This document shows, piece after piece, positions 1 through 5,073 of a stretch of DNA of 5,558 nucleotides. The notes below the pieces were generated by a model. That model was given only the letters and a program-made list of their open reading frames with translations. It was not told the DNA's origin and did not search any database. Both the position numbers and the translations under genes were made by a program. Position 1 is the stretch's first letter; every line of letters starts with the position of its first letter. Source of the DNA: Syntrophomonadaceae bacterium (GTDB lineage Bacteria > Bacillota > Dethiobacteria > DTU022); the NCBI GenBank assembly GCA_007129055.1, contig SKWE01000089.1:1-5558 (forward strand). Direction: 5' to 3'.

Positions 1-51
1 ACCAGTTCCGGGTCCCCTGCCTGCAGGGCCAGTTCCGTCAAAGCCAGGCAT
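1..51 (-). CDS. DUF5320 family protein, N-terminal fragment
   Basis: Only the first 17 codons are in the window; the gene runs off the left edge. The peptide begins MPGFDGTGPAGRGPGTG, which matches the glycine/proline-rich opening typical of DUF5320 proteins (MPxxDGTGPxGxGPxTG, recalled from memory). These are small proteins of unknown function, often encoded beside NifX-like and Mrp genes in anaerobes. The ATG has a strong Shine-Dalgarno (AGGGAGGT, positions 59-66) 7 bases upstream, which fixes the start. The gene lies 36 bases after the second NifX-like gene on the same strand, so it is very likely the fourth gene of the mrp operon. The body of the protein cannot be judged from this window. 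Confidence 0.72.
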   Translation of the reverse strand, partial: MPGFDGTGPAGRGPGTG

Positions 52-87
52 AACTTTTACCTCCCTTCATTATTATTGTCATTTTCA

Positions 88-441
88 TCAGCAACAGCTA
101 TGCCCACCATCAGGGTGTTCACAACTGCTGATTCCGGGCTGAAGCTCGCCGGCCAGGTAAGCCTCAACCACTCCTTTTACAGTGCCGCTTATTCCAACAC
201 ATGTTTCGATACTTTCTCCATGAAAGAGAGACTGGGCTCGCTGTCCCATACCTCCTGCAATGATGCATTTTACCCCCATGTTTGCCAGGTAACCGGGTAA
301 AAACCCGGGTTCATGGCCAGGATTAGGAATTACTTTTTCTTCGTCTACACCCCCATCAGATATTTTAAACAGGGTATATTCCGGGCACCGGCCAAAATGC
401 TGTGCTACCAGGTTGTTTTCAGTTGCTACGGCAATAATCAT
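88..441 (-). CDS. NifX/NifB-family cluster-binding protein (copy 2)
   Basis: A 117-residue single-domain protein of the dinitrogenase iron-molybdenum cofactor family (PF02579-like). Seen: an N-terminal beta strand (MIIAVATENN), the family signature HFGRCPEY around residues 15-22, a GVKCIIAGGMGQRA segment near residues 56-69 and ETCVGISGTV near 79-88. The radical SAM domain of true NifB is absent, so it should not be called NifB. Family members carry or hand over Fe-Mo-type or other metal clusters; related 'orange' proteins of anaerobes bind a Mo-Cu cluster. The last 11 residues hold C107, H109, H114, C116 and C117, a short tail that could bind metal. Its ATG overlaps the stop codon of the preceding gene by one base (TAATG), so translation is probably coupled. 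The physiological substrate is unknown; a nitrogenase role is unlikely, since no nif genes are visible. Confidence 0.9.
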   Translation of the reverse strand: MIIAVATENNLVAQHFGRCPEYTLFKISDGGVDEEKVIPNPGHEPGFLPGYLANMGVKCIIAGGMGQRAQSLFHGESIETCVGISGTVKGVVEAYLAGELQPGISSCEHPDGGHSCC

Positions 442-830
442 TATCTTCCACCTCCCCTGCTACTACCCATCCCTGAATGGGATTTTACTGTCGCTTCTGA
501 CAAAGGTATTAATTTGCCATCTTTAAAGCTCTGGACAGCACTTGCGACCGTTCCGGCGATACCGCTGTAAACCAATATTTTGGCTGCCTTTAAAGCTTCT
601 ACAGCATTGGGACCTACATTTCCAAGGGCTACTGCATCTGCTCCAACGCCTGCCAATAATTGGGCGGCCTGTGGCCCGGCGCCTCCAGCTGCATCAACAT
701 TGGTATTTTGTATTGAAACCACTTGGTCTTCCCTTTCTGTATCAACTATTACAAAATAGGGACACCGCCCAAACCGCTCGTCAACCTGCGCTGACAAACC
801 TTCGCCTTTCGAACAAATAGCTAATTTCAT
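441..830 (-). CDS. NifX/NifB-family cluster-binding protein (copy 1)
   Basis: A 129-residue protein of the same family as the next gene. It has an N-terminal strand MKLAICSKGE, signature ERFGRCPYF at residues 18-26 with C6 and C23, a GADAVALGNVGPNA stretch near residues 63-76 and YSGIAGTVASAV near 88-99. The core is one Nitro_FeMo-Co-type domain without a radical SAM domain. It lies 25 bases after mrp and has a strong Shine-Dalgarno (GGAGGTGG, 836-843) 5 bases before its ATG. The C-terminal tail is Ser/Gly-rich (ending SSRGGGR) and lacks the Cys/His tail of copy 2. The bases encoding the last GGGR residues are also the Shine-Dalgarno of copy 2. Conserved FGRCP in both copies suggests tandem duplication followed by divergence. 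Likely role, inferred from family and context: transient carrier of an Fe-S or mixed-metal cluster working with the Mrp ATPase. Confidence 0.9.
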   Translation of the reverse strand: MKLAICSKGEGLSAQVDERFGRCPYFVIVDTEREDQVVSIQNTNVDAAGGAGPQAAQLLAGVGADAVALGNVGPNAVEALKAAKILVYSGIAGTVASAVQSFKDGKLIPLSEATVKSHSGMGSSRGGGR

Positions 831-855
831 CTAAACCACCTCCATTTATAAATTT

Positions 856-1677
856 TCAATTGGCTTTTTTATTTAACTGACCTAAAAGTTCAGGCACATT
901 GTTAAATATATCCAGTTGATAATCCTCTATCAAACCTTCATCACTTAGTCTTGATAAATCAGGATCAAGAGGCAGCCTTCCCAAAAGCCTTAGTCCGGTA
1001 GCCTGAGCTACTTCTTCAGCCTTGCTAATGCCGAACAGTTCGATTGCCTCTCCACAATGCGGGCATTTCATGCTGCTCATATTTTCCACCAGGCCCAGTA
1101 TGGGAACATTCATCATGCGAGCCATTTTAATCGCTTTTTTAACTACCATCACAGCCAGATCCTGTGGTGATGAAACAATAACCAAACCATCAAGCGGTAA
1201 AGATTGCAATACTGTAAGGGGTGCATCACCTGTCCCCGGGGGCAAATCAACTACCAGGTAATCAATTTCTCCCCATAATACATCTGTCCAAAATTGTTTA
1301 ACAGCACCACCGATCAGGGGGCCCCGCCATACTACAGGATCATCTTCATGGGGTAAAAGCAGGTTAAGTGAAATTACTTTTAGCCCTAAACTGGTAAGCG
1401 CCGGAACTATTTTCTCCCTGGTTAATTCAGCGTTTTTACGCAAACCAAAGAGTTTTGGGATACTTGGCCCGGTGATATCTGCGTCAAGCAGTCCCACACT
1501 ATAGCCCTGCCGGGCCAGGCTGACTGCAAGCAAGGCAGAAACAGACGATTTCCCCACACCCCCCTTGCCACTCATCACGGCAATAGTATGATTAATATTA
1601 CTTTTTTCCGGTTGAGCCAATTTTTCAATTCCGCTTGCCTTGTTTTCCGGGGAACCTGCATCTTTCCTGTCTATCAA
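856..1677 (-). CDS. mrp: Mrp/NBP35-family P-loop ATPase, Fe-S cluster carrier
   Basis: A SIMIBI-class ATPase of about 273 residues. Counting from the TTG start, the deviant Walker A GKGGVGKS is at 37-44, the LLDADITGPS motif (Walker A' aspartate region) near 63-72, VVDLPPGTGD near 142-151, and a CPHC pair (C205, C208) near the C-terminal end of the ATPase domain. In Mrp/Ind1/NBP35 proteins the CxxC pair binds a bridging [4Fe-4S] cluster in a homodimer, and ATP hydrolysis drives cluster transfer to apoproteins in the cytoplasm. I chose TTG at 1677 because GGAGGT sits 7 bases upstream. The in-frame ATG at 1740 (294 residues) has no Shine-Dalgarno and its first two bases fall inside the predicted -10 box. 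The short Cys-poor N-terminus lacks the Cys-rich ferredoxin-like extension of NBP35. It is first in an operon with two NifX-like genes and a DUF5320 gene, an arrangement known in anaerobes (MRP/orange-protein type). Confidence 0.9.
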   Translation of the reverse strand: MIDRKDAGSPENKASGIEKLAQPEKSNINHTIAVMSGKGGVGKSSVSALLAVSLARQGYSVGLLDADITGPSIPKLFGLRKNAELTREKIVPALTSLGLKVISLNLLLPHEDDPVVWRGPLIGGAVKQFWTDVLWGEIDYLVVDLPPGTGDAPLTVLQSLPLDGLVIVSSPQDLAVMVVKKAIKMARMMNVPILGLVENMSSMKCPHCGEAIELFGISKAEEVAQATGLRLLGRLPLDPDLSRLSDEGLIEDYQLDIFNNVPELLGQLNKKAN

Positions 1678-1684
1678 TTTTTCA

Positions 1685-1690
1685 ACCTCC
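1685..1690 (-). promoter_or_regulatory. Shine-Dalgarno deciding the mrp TTG start
   Basis: On the minus strand GGAGGT is followed by 7 bases and then TTG (1677-1675), in frame with the Mrp domain. This is an optimal ribosome binding site lying inside the longer open frame. It therefore argues that the first 21 codons from ATG 1740 are untranslated leader. Confidence 0.7.
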
Positions 1691-1716
1691 GCTTCTAATA
1701 TTCGATGCCTGGTGCA

Positions 1717-1771
1717 TTTTGGGTATATATCTATTATCATTATAGATCAGTTTTGGGTATAAATCAATAAT
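1717..1771. repeat. Direct repeat pair over mrp promoter, candidate operator
   Basis: Two copies of a 21-bp sequence lie at 1717-1737 and 1751-1771 on the plus strand, offset by 34 bp and identical at 18 of 21 positions. The first 11 bases, TTTTGGGTATA, are exact in both. Copy 2 covers the -35 box and the adjoining spacer; copy 1 covers about +1 to +15 of the predicted transcript. Between them, overlapping copy 1, ATCTAT (1729-1734) and ATAGAT (1742-1747) form a 6-bp inverted repeat across the -10 box. The placement is typical of repressor sites, but no regulator is identified; duplication without function is also possible. Confidence 0.5.
1739..1767 (-). promoter_or_regulatory. Sigma-A-type promoter of the mrp operon
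   Basis: On the minus strand, a -35 box TTGATT (1767-1762), a 17-base spacer and a perfect -10 box TATAAT (1744-1739). Transcription would begin near 1732, giving a leader of about 55 bases before the TTG start. The spacer contains one copy of the 11-bp element TATACCCAAAA and the early transcribed region contains the second. Confidence 0.65.
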
Positions 1772-1795
1772 ATTTTAAAAAAAGCAGGATTATTT

Positions 1796-1822
1796 ATGCG
1801 GAAGCCGAAAAACAAAAGGTGA
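1796..1822 (+). CDS. Possible 8-residue leader ORF (MRKPKNKR)
   Basis: The ATG is preceded by AGGA with about 6 bases spacing and ends in TGA after eight very basic codons. It lies in the leader of the radical SAM gene. At this length chance occurrence is quite likely, and nothing identifies a function. Confidence 0.12.
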   Translation: MRKPKNKR

Positions 1823-1828
1823 AACCAA

Positions 1829-1897
1829 ATGATCAAGGAAGATAAAGATATAAAGCAATTTAAATTTTGCAGGAAAGGTTTAAATCATGAAATATAA
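1829..1897 (+). CDS. Possible 22-residue upstream ORF overlapping the radical SAM start
   Basis: The ATG at 1829 follows AAAGGTG at about 8 bases spacing and encodes 22 residues starting MIKEDKDIKQF, rich in Lys, with one Cys. Its TAA stop (1895-1897) lies 11 bases inside the radical SAM gene in another frame. Terminating ribosomes could therefore re-initiate at 1887, so it may be a coupling leader peptide. It matches no family I know, the region is A-rich, and it may be accidental. Confidence 0.25.
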   Translation: MIKEDKDIKQFKFCRKGLNHEI

Positions 1898-2819
1898 CTA
1901 TCTCTTTGGACCGGTTCCATCAAGAAGATTAGGTATTTCCCTGGGTGTGGACCTTGTACCTTTTAAAACCTGCACCCTCGATTGTGTTTACTGTGAATGC
2001 GGGGAAACAACTCTACTGACCAATGAGCGCAGGGAGTATGTTCCTGCAGAAGCAGTAATTTGTGAACTGGAAGAATATCTTTCCAGCCTTCCCCGGCTTG
2101 ATTATATAACCTTTTCAGGCTCGGGAGAGCCAACTCTGAACTCTGAAATTGGCAGGATTGTGGATTACTTAAAAAGCGAATTCCCCCGGTATAAACTCTG
2201 CCTGTTAACAAACGGAACTCTTTTTTCGAGCAAAGCTGTCCGCCAAGCAGTAGATAGGATTGACATGATCATTCCCTCTCTTGACGCAGCAAGCGAAGCA
2301 GGGTTTAAAGCAATCAACCGCCCTCATAAGGATATTCATTGCAGGGATCTTATTTCCGGCTTGATAGAGCTAAGGGAACAATACCGGGGAACCCTGATGA
2401 TGGAAATTTTTATTGTTCCCGGGTTAAATGATACCGCTGAAGAGATGGCTCTAATTAAAAAAGCATTGACAGAAATTAAACCTGACCGCGTTCAGGTGGG
2501 AACACTTGACAGACCGGGAACAGAAGAGTGGGTTCAGGCAGCTGACAACTCTAAATTAAAGGAAATAGCAACTCACCTTGACCAGGCAGAGCTAATTGAA
2601 GAATTTGCTGAAAGGGAAAATATAGCTTCTTTTGATAGTTCAATTTCTGAACAAATTAGACAGATAGTTAGCAGAAGGCCCTGTACTGTAAAAGATTTAA
2701 TCCAGGTTACCGGTAAACACCAGGCAGAAATAGAAAAATACATTGAATATTTGATGAAGAAAGGAATAATTGAAGTTGATCGAATGGCCAGGGGAACTTT
2801 TTTCAGGTTAAAAAAATAA
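1887..2819 (+). CDS. Radical SAM protein, COG0731/TYW1-related
   Basis: A 310-residue cytoplasmic protein. The opening YLFGPVPSRRLGISLGVDL (residues 5-23) leads into CTLDCVYC, a canonical CX3CX2C site (C29, C33, C36) that binds the [4Fe-4S] cluster which cleaves S-adenosylmethionine; a further Cys follows at 38. FSGSGEPTL (76-84) is the GGE-like SAM-contact motif. LLTNGTL (107-113) and EIFIVPGLND (173-182) fit later strands of the radical SAM barrel. Residues about 252-310 look like a winged-helix region (PCTVKDLIQVTG, then a basic helix and a beta hairpin). These proteins are widespread in Clostridia and methanogens. They resemble TYW1/Taw1 in the SAM core, but the substrate is unknown. The start has AGGAAAGG 8 bases upstream. 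It is divergent from the mrp operon, with 209 bp between the start codons, so the two may share control; a functional link is only suggested. Confidence 0.9.
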   Translation: MKYNYLFGPVPSRRLGISLGVDLVPFKTCTLDCVYCECGETTLLTNERREYVPAEAVICELEEYLSSLPRLDYITFSGSGEPTLNSEIGRIVDYLKSEFPRYKLCLLTNGTLFSSKAVRQAVDRIDMIIPSLDAASEAGFKAINRPHKDIHCRDLISGLIELREQYRGTLMMEIFIVPGLNDTAEEMALIKKALTEIKPDRVQVGTLDRPGTEEWVQAADNSKLKEIATHLDQAELIEEFAERENIASFDSSISEQIRQIVSRRPCTVKDLIQVTGKHQAEIEKYIEYLMKKGIIEVDRMARGTFFRLKK

Positions 2820-2858
2820 AAAGCGGTGGCCAATTATTTATGTGACCGCCGCTTTTTT
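2819..2858. terminator. Bidirectional Rho-independent terminator
   Basis: AAAAGCGGTGG (2819-2829) pairs with CCGCCGCTTTT (2846-2856) around a 16-base loop, with one G-U pair. On the plus strand the stem ends in a run of six T; on the minus strand it ends in TTTTTATTTTTTT. It lies between the converging radical SAM and cytochrome-b5-like genes and should stop both. Confidence 0.88.
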
Positions 2859-2871
2859 GTACAGTACTAGA

Positions 2872-3270
2872 TTATTCAGCCAGTGTTCCAACAACTACAG
2901 CCTGGTTAAGCTGTGCAACACCATGCGGGGCAGCGCTCTGCAGGGCTTCAGTGGCGTCAATTCCGGCTTCAAAACCGAAATGTGTACCCGAGCCCCATAC
3001 GGGAACATTTGAGACATCATAAACAATCCCATCTACAGCAATATAGGCCGGACGACCATCCTGACCATCATACTCCGCAAGTTCATCCAGGGTAAAAACA
3101 GCTTCCTCCCCGGGTAATTCTGCCTCTCCTGTTTCTTCAACCTCATCTTCGTCAGGATCTTCAACAACAGGAGCCTCTTCAGAAGGGCCGCACCCTGTAA
3201 TAAGCAGAAAGGCGAGTAAAATAGTCAGCAATAATAACAAAAAGTTTCTAAGTGTAATAATGGTAATCAC
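2872..3270 (-). CDS. Cytochrome b5-like heme/steroid-binding domain lipoprotein
   Basis: A 132-residue exported lipoprotein. Residues 10-26 form a very hydrophobic signal segment ending in the lipobox ITGC, so C27 would be lipidated and the protein anchored outside the membrane. A Glu/Asp/Pro-rich linker (about 30-56) precedes a compact domain at 57-132. FTLDELAEYDGQDGRPAYIA, VDGIVYDVSN and the H97/H116 spacing match the cytochrome b5-like (Cyt-b5/MAPR) fold. Instead of the canonical HPGG heme loop it has GTHFGFEAG, so heme binding is plausible but unproven; H97 and H116 are the candidate ligands. Small secreted domains of this type are common in anaerobic Firmicutes and their role is unknown. 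The frame opens only at GTG 3270 (TAA lies two codons upstream), but its Shine-Dalgarno directly abuts that GTG. The gene has its own promoter and ends at the shared terminator. Confidence 0.82.
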   Translation of the reverse strand: MITIITLRNFLLLLLTILLAFLLITGCGPSEEAPVVEDPDEDEVEETGEAELPGEEAVFTLDELAEYDGQDGRPAYIAVDGIVYDVSNVPVWGSGTHFGFEAGIDATEALQSAAPHGVAQLNQAVVVGTLAE

Positions 3271-3292
3271 TCCTTACTTTTTTTATATTCTG

Positions 3293-3321
3293 ATTATCTA
3301 ACAAATATTTCATTCTGTCAA
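3293..3321 (-). promoter_or_regulatory. Near-consensus promoter of the cytochrome b5-like gene
   Basis: On the minus strand, a perfect -35 TTGACA (3321-3316), a 17-base spacer and a -10 GATAAT (3298-3293). Transcription would begin near 3286, leaving a leader of only about 16 bases. It sits just after the stop of the DJ-1/PfpI gene, so the lipoprotein gene need not depend on upstream transcription. Confidence 0.75.
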
Positions 3322-3330
3322 AATAGCTGT

Positions 3331-3852
3331 TTACTGATCTTTTAGCGCAAAAATGATCTCTTTGCAGAAAGCGGGAAGATCTTTTGGTGTACGCGATGTA
3401 ATCACATTGCCATCACGCACAACTTCAACATCTACAAATTCAGCGCCGGCATTTACCAGGTCATCCTTGATTGAAAAGAACGCCGTTAGCTTTTTCCCCT
3501 TAGCAGCGCCAATCGAGGCAAGCATCCACGGTCCATGACAAATAGCAGCAATTATTTTACCCTGTCCATACGCTTCCTTTAAGAAGCCAACCAGCTCTTT
3601 CGAGCGACGCATGTGATCAGGGGAGTAGCCGCCGGGGATAATTACAGCATCGAAATCTGCTGCCTTAGCATCTTTTGCAGCAAGATCGGCTGTTGCCGGG
3701 TAGCCATATTTACTTTTATATTCTTTAATCTCGGGGGCTATGACTGTAACTTTTGCACCGGCTTCGAGAAAGCGATAATAGGGATACCAGAATTCGGGGT
3801 CTTCATAGATGTTTTCTAACAGGATAGCAACACTTTTTCCTTCCAGTGACAT
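3331..3852 (-). CDS. DJ-1/PfpI family protein
   Basis: A 173-residue cytoplasmic protein, the usual length for single-domain DJ-1/PfpI members. Seen: conserved acidic E13 in the first strand region (AILLENIYEDPE), FDAVIIPGGYSPDHMR at 67-82, and the nucleophile elbow AAICHGPWMLAS with C105 followed by H106. The E/C/H set matches the PfpI/YhbO-type active site. Members have been described as peptidases, glyoxalases, protein deglycases or chaperones; the sequence does not separate these. The central motif GYSPDHMRRS places it close to the PfpI/YhbO branch. The start is secure, as GGAGGAGG (3860-3867) lies 7 bases before ATG. A probable extended -10 promoter lies upstream and a separate promoter follows, so it is probably monocistronic. 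A stress role is inferred only from the family. Confidence 0.92.
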   Translation of the reverse strand: MSLEGKSVAILLENIYEDPEFWYPYYRFLEAGAKVTVIAPEIKEYKSKYGYPATADLAAKDAKAADFDAVIIPGGYSPDHMRRSKELVGFLKEAYGQGKIIAAICHGPWMLASIGAAKGKKLTAFFSIKDDLVNAGAEFVDVEVVRDGNVITSRTPKDLPAFCKEIIFALKDQ

Positions 3853-3887
3853 CTTAATTCCTCCTCCTTACTTTTGTTACAGCTAAT

Positions 3888-3902
3888 AAGCCTTTTCGGC
3901 TT
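3888..3902 (-). other. Small hairpin in the DJ-1/PfpI leader
   Basis: AAGCC-GAAAA-GGCTT on the minus strand forms a 5-bp stem with a 5-base loop, inside the predicted untranslated leader. It has no T-run after it, so it is not a terminator. It is too short to claim regulation. Confidence 0.2.
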
Positions 3903-3927
3903 TACAAAAGGTATCAGCATCAATAAA

Positions 3928-3936
3928 AGTATATCA
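3928..3936 (-). promoter_or_regulatory. Possible extended -10 promoter for the DJ-1/PfpI gene
   Basis: The minus strand reads TGATATACT: the TGn extension followed by TATACT, five of six consensus bases. No good -35 box is found 16-18 bases upstream, which an extended -10 can tolerate. Transcription would begin near 3921, about 70 bases before the ATG. Confidence 0.4.
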
Positions 3937-3993
3937 CACAAAACTGCTGATTCGGCTAAATCCAATACTATTGCGTAGTTGCAGAGCGATGCA

Positions 3994-4950
3994 CTAAATG
4001 CCGTCCAGCCCGAACCAGCCGAAACCAATTGCCAGCTCAAAGATGGCCATTACACTGAACATTATAATGGCTACTATAAAAGCGAAGCTGAACCAACCGC
4101 GGGGCAAAAACCCTTCACCTCTCTGTAAAAGAGGCTTTACATCTGATTGCCTGTTCAACAGGCGCAGGCCAATATAAGAACCGATCAGGGCTAAAATAAA
4201 TATTGGCAGCAGTTCCAAAAGGCTGCCCGGTTCAACATCTGCCGCTATTTCCTGCTGGCCAACAAAATAAAGGTAAGTTGCAGCTATAAAGTTATTCAGC
4301 ATGTGATATACTATGCCGCCCCAGATAGAGCCTGTTTTAATAACAATAACCGCCATAACCATGCCCAAGATGAAGGTGCTGATCAAGTTTAGAAATGAAA
4401 CGTGGAAAAGGGCAAATAGCAGTGAACTGAAAACGATGGCAGGAACCAGGCCGTACTTTTCCAGGGAAGGCATGATAGCCCCCCGAAAAAGAACTTCCTC
4501 GCATATTCCGGCAAATATGGAAAGCACTATAACATAGCCAAGGTATTCCTGAATGGTTTGAGGTGGTTCGAGAACCACTATCGGTTCAAAACCGAACTCC
4601 ATCAACCCGCTGACCAGCATAACAGCTATACCCATATTTAAAAGCCACATTGATATAGTTAGCAATATTATGGTGGGCAGAAACTTGAGTTGAAGGGGTT
4701 TTAAACGGGCGAAAACCGCCAGGTTTATGTTATAACGTCTCAATAACCAGATAGCCGGTAAAAGTATTACCAGTACCTGCGTTAAGATCATACCAATTTC
4801 AAAGTGAGCAGCCTGAAAAATGGAGCCGAAAATGATCAGCAGAACAAATACAACAATGTAAAATTTCATAATTGACTTAAGCCCCGGCCCGCCCGGGCTC
4901 AATCCTATATTACTGCTATCTTGTTCAGTTTCCCGATTATAATTTTCCAT
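3994..4950 (-). CDS. CPBP family intramembrane metalloprotease
   Basis: A 318-residue integral membrane protein with about eight hydrophobic segments, roughly at 29-46, 52-70, 90-115, 136-155, 168-190, 192-208, 247-266 and 287-310. All three signatures of the CPBP (Abi, CAAX-protease-like) family are present: EEVLFRG with E151, E152 and R156; FALFH with F179 and H183; and YHMLNN with H216 and N220. The glutamates and histidines are the predicted metal/catalytic residues of an Rce1-like protease within the membrane. Substrates in bacteria are mostly unknown; roles include peptide maturation and bacteriocin self-immunity, but no bacteriocin gene is visible here. The ATG at 4950 has only a poor Shine-Dalgarno (AGAGG about 13 bases upstream); M28, just before the first membrane segment, is an alternative start. 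The soluble N-terminus includes a Gly/Pro stretch (SPGGPG). Confidence 0.9.
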   Translation of the reverse strand: MENYNRETEQDSSNIGLSPGGPGLKSIMKFYIVVFVLLIIFGSIFQAAHFEIGMILTQVLVILLPAIWLLRRYNINLAVFARLKPLQLKFLPTIILLTISMWLLNMGIAVMLVSGLMEFGFEPIVVLEPPQTIQEYLGYVIVLSIFAGICEEVLFRGAIMPSLEKYGLVPAIVFSSLLFALFHVSFLNLISTFILGMVMAVIVIKTGSIWGGIVYHMLNNFIAATYLYFVGQQEIAADVEPGSLLELLPIFILALIGSYIGLRLLNRQSDVKPLLQRGEGFLPRGWFSFAFIVAIIMFSVMAIFELAIGFGWFGLDGI

Positions 4951-4961
4951 CTTTATTACTA

Positions 4962-5066
4962 TAACCTCTTTTCAAGAATTTGCCCCCGGTCAAACTTACT
5001 GATCTGCAGGTAAAATTCTGCTGCATTTACCAGGGCATCTATATTGCCCGGGCAATATTTTTGCCA
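4962..5066 (-). pseudogene. Start-less 35-codon open frame, TPR-like; possible gene remnant
   Basis: Between hutI and the CPBP gene one minus-strand frame stays open for 35 codons up to a TAG (4961-4959). It contains no ATG, GTG or TTG. Its peptide, in part NIDALVNAAEFYLQISKFD, reads like a single tetratricopeptide (TPR) helix pair. An ATG at 5067 in another frame opens MAKILPG before diverging, so a one-base frameshift at CCCGGGC would join the two. There is no Shine-Dalgarno. Chance is a serious alternative over so short a stretch. Confidence 0.15.
5041..5058. repeat. Perfect 18-bp palindrome downstream of hutI
   Basis: ATATTGCCCGGGCAATAT is its own reverse complement over all 18 bases, beginning 15 bases after the hutI stop. 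On the plus strand it runs into T-rich sequence, but no plus-strand gene ends there. On the minus strand it is followed by AGATGCC, not a T-run, so it is a poor terminator for hutI. With no loop it looks more like a dimeric DNA-binding site, possibly controlling the CPBP gene about 90 bases downstream. Also nearby is a weaker inverted repeat GGTAAA/TTTACC (5009-5014, 5026-5031). Confidence 0.55.
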
Positions 5067-5073
5067 TTAAAAA

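Noticed and set aside
88..441. Naming the NifX-like protein NifB
   Set aside because: The radical SAM half of NifB is absent and the length fits only the C-terminal cluster-binding domain.
1022..1261. 79-residue plus-strand ORF inside mrp
   Set aside because: It is antisense to conserved Mrp motifs and has no independent evidence.
1753..1795. Plus-strand promoter for the radical SAM gene
   Set aside because: Only weak matches were seen (TTGGGT with TAAAAA at 17 bases); the region is A/T-rich, so I do not claim a promoter.
3816..4040. 74-residue minus-strand ORF bridging the CPBP and DJ-1/PfpI genes
   Set aside because: It overlaps the end of one strong gene and the start of another in other frames, has no family resemblance and no convincing ribosome site.
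4881..4902. GC-rich near-palindrome (AGCCCGG/CCGGGGCT) early in the CPBP gene
   Set aside because: It lies within coding sequence for the SPGGPGL stretch, has a bulge and is explained by Gly/Pro codons.
5041..5064. Reading the palindrome plus T-run as a plus-strand terminator
   Set aside because: No plus-strand gene lies upstream of it; the 2 kb before it are coding on the minus strand only.
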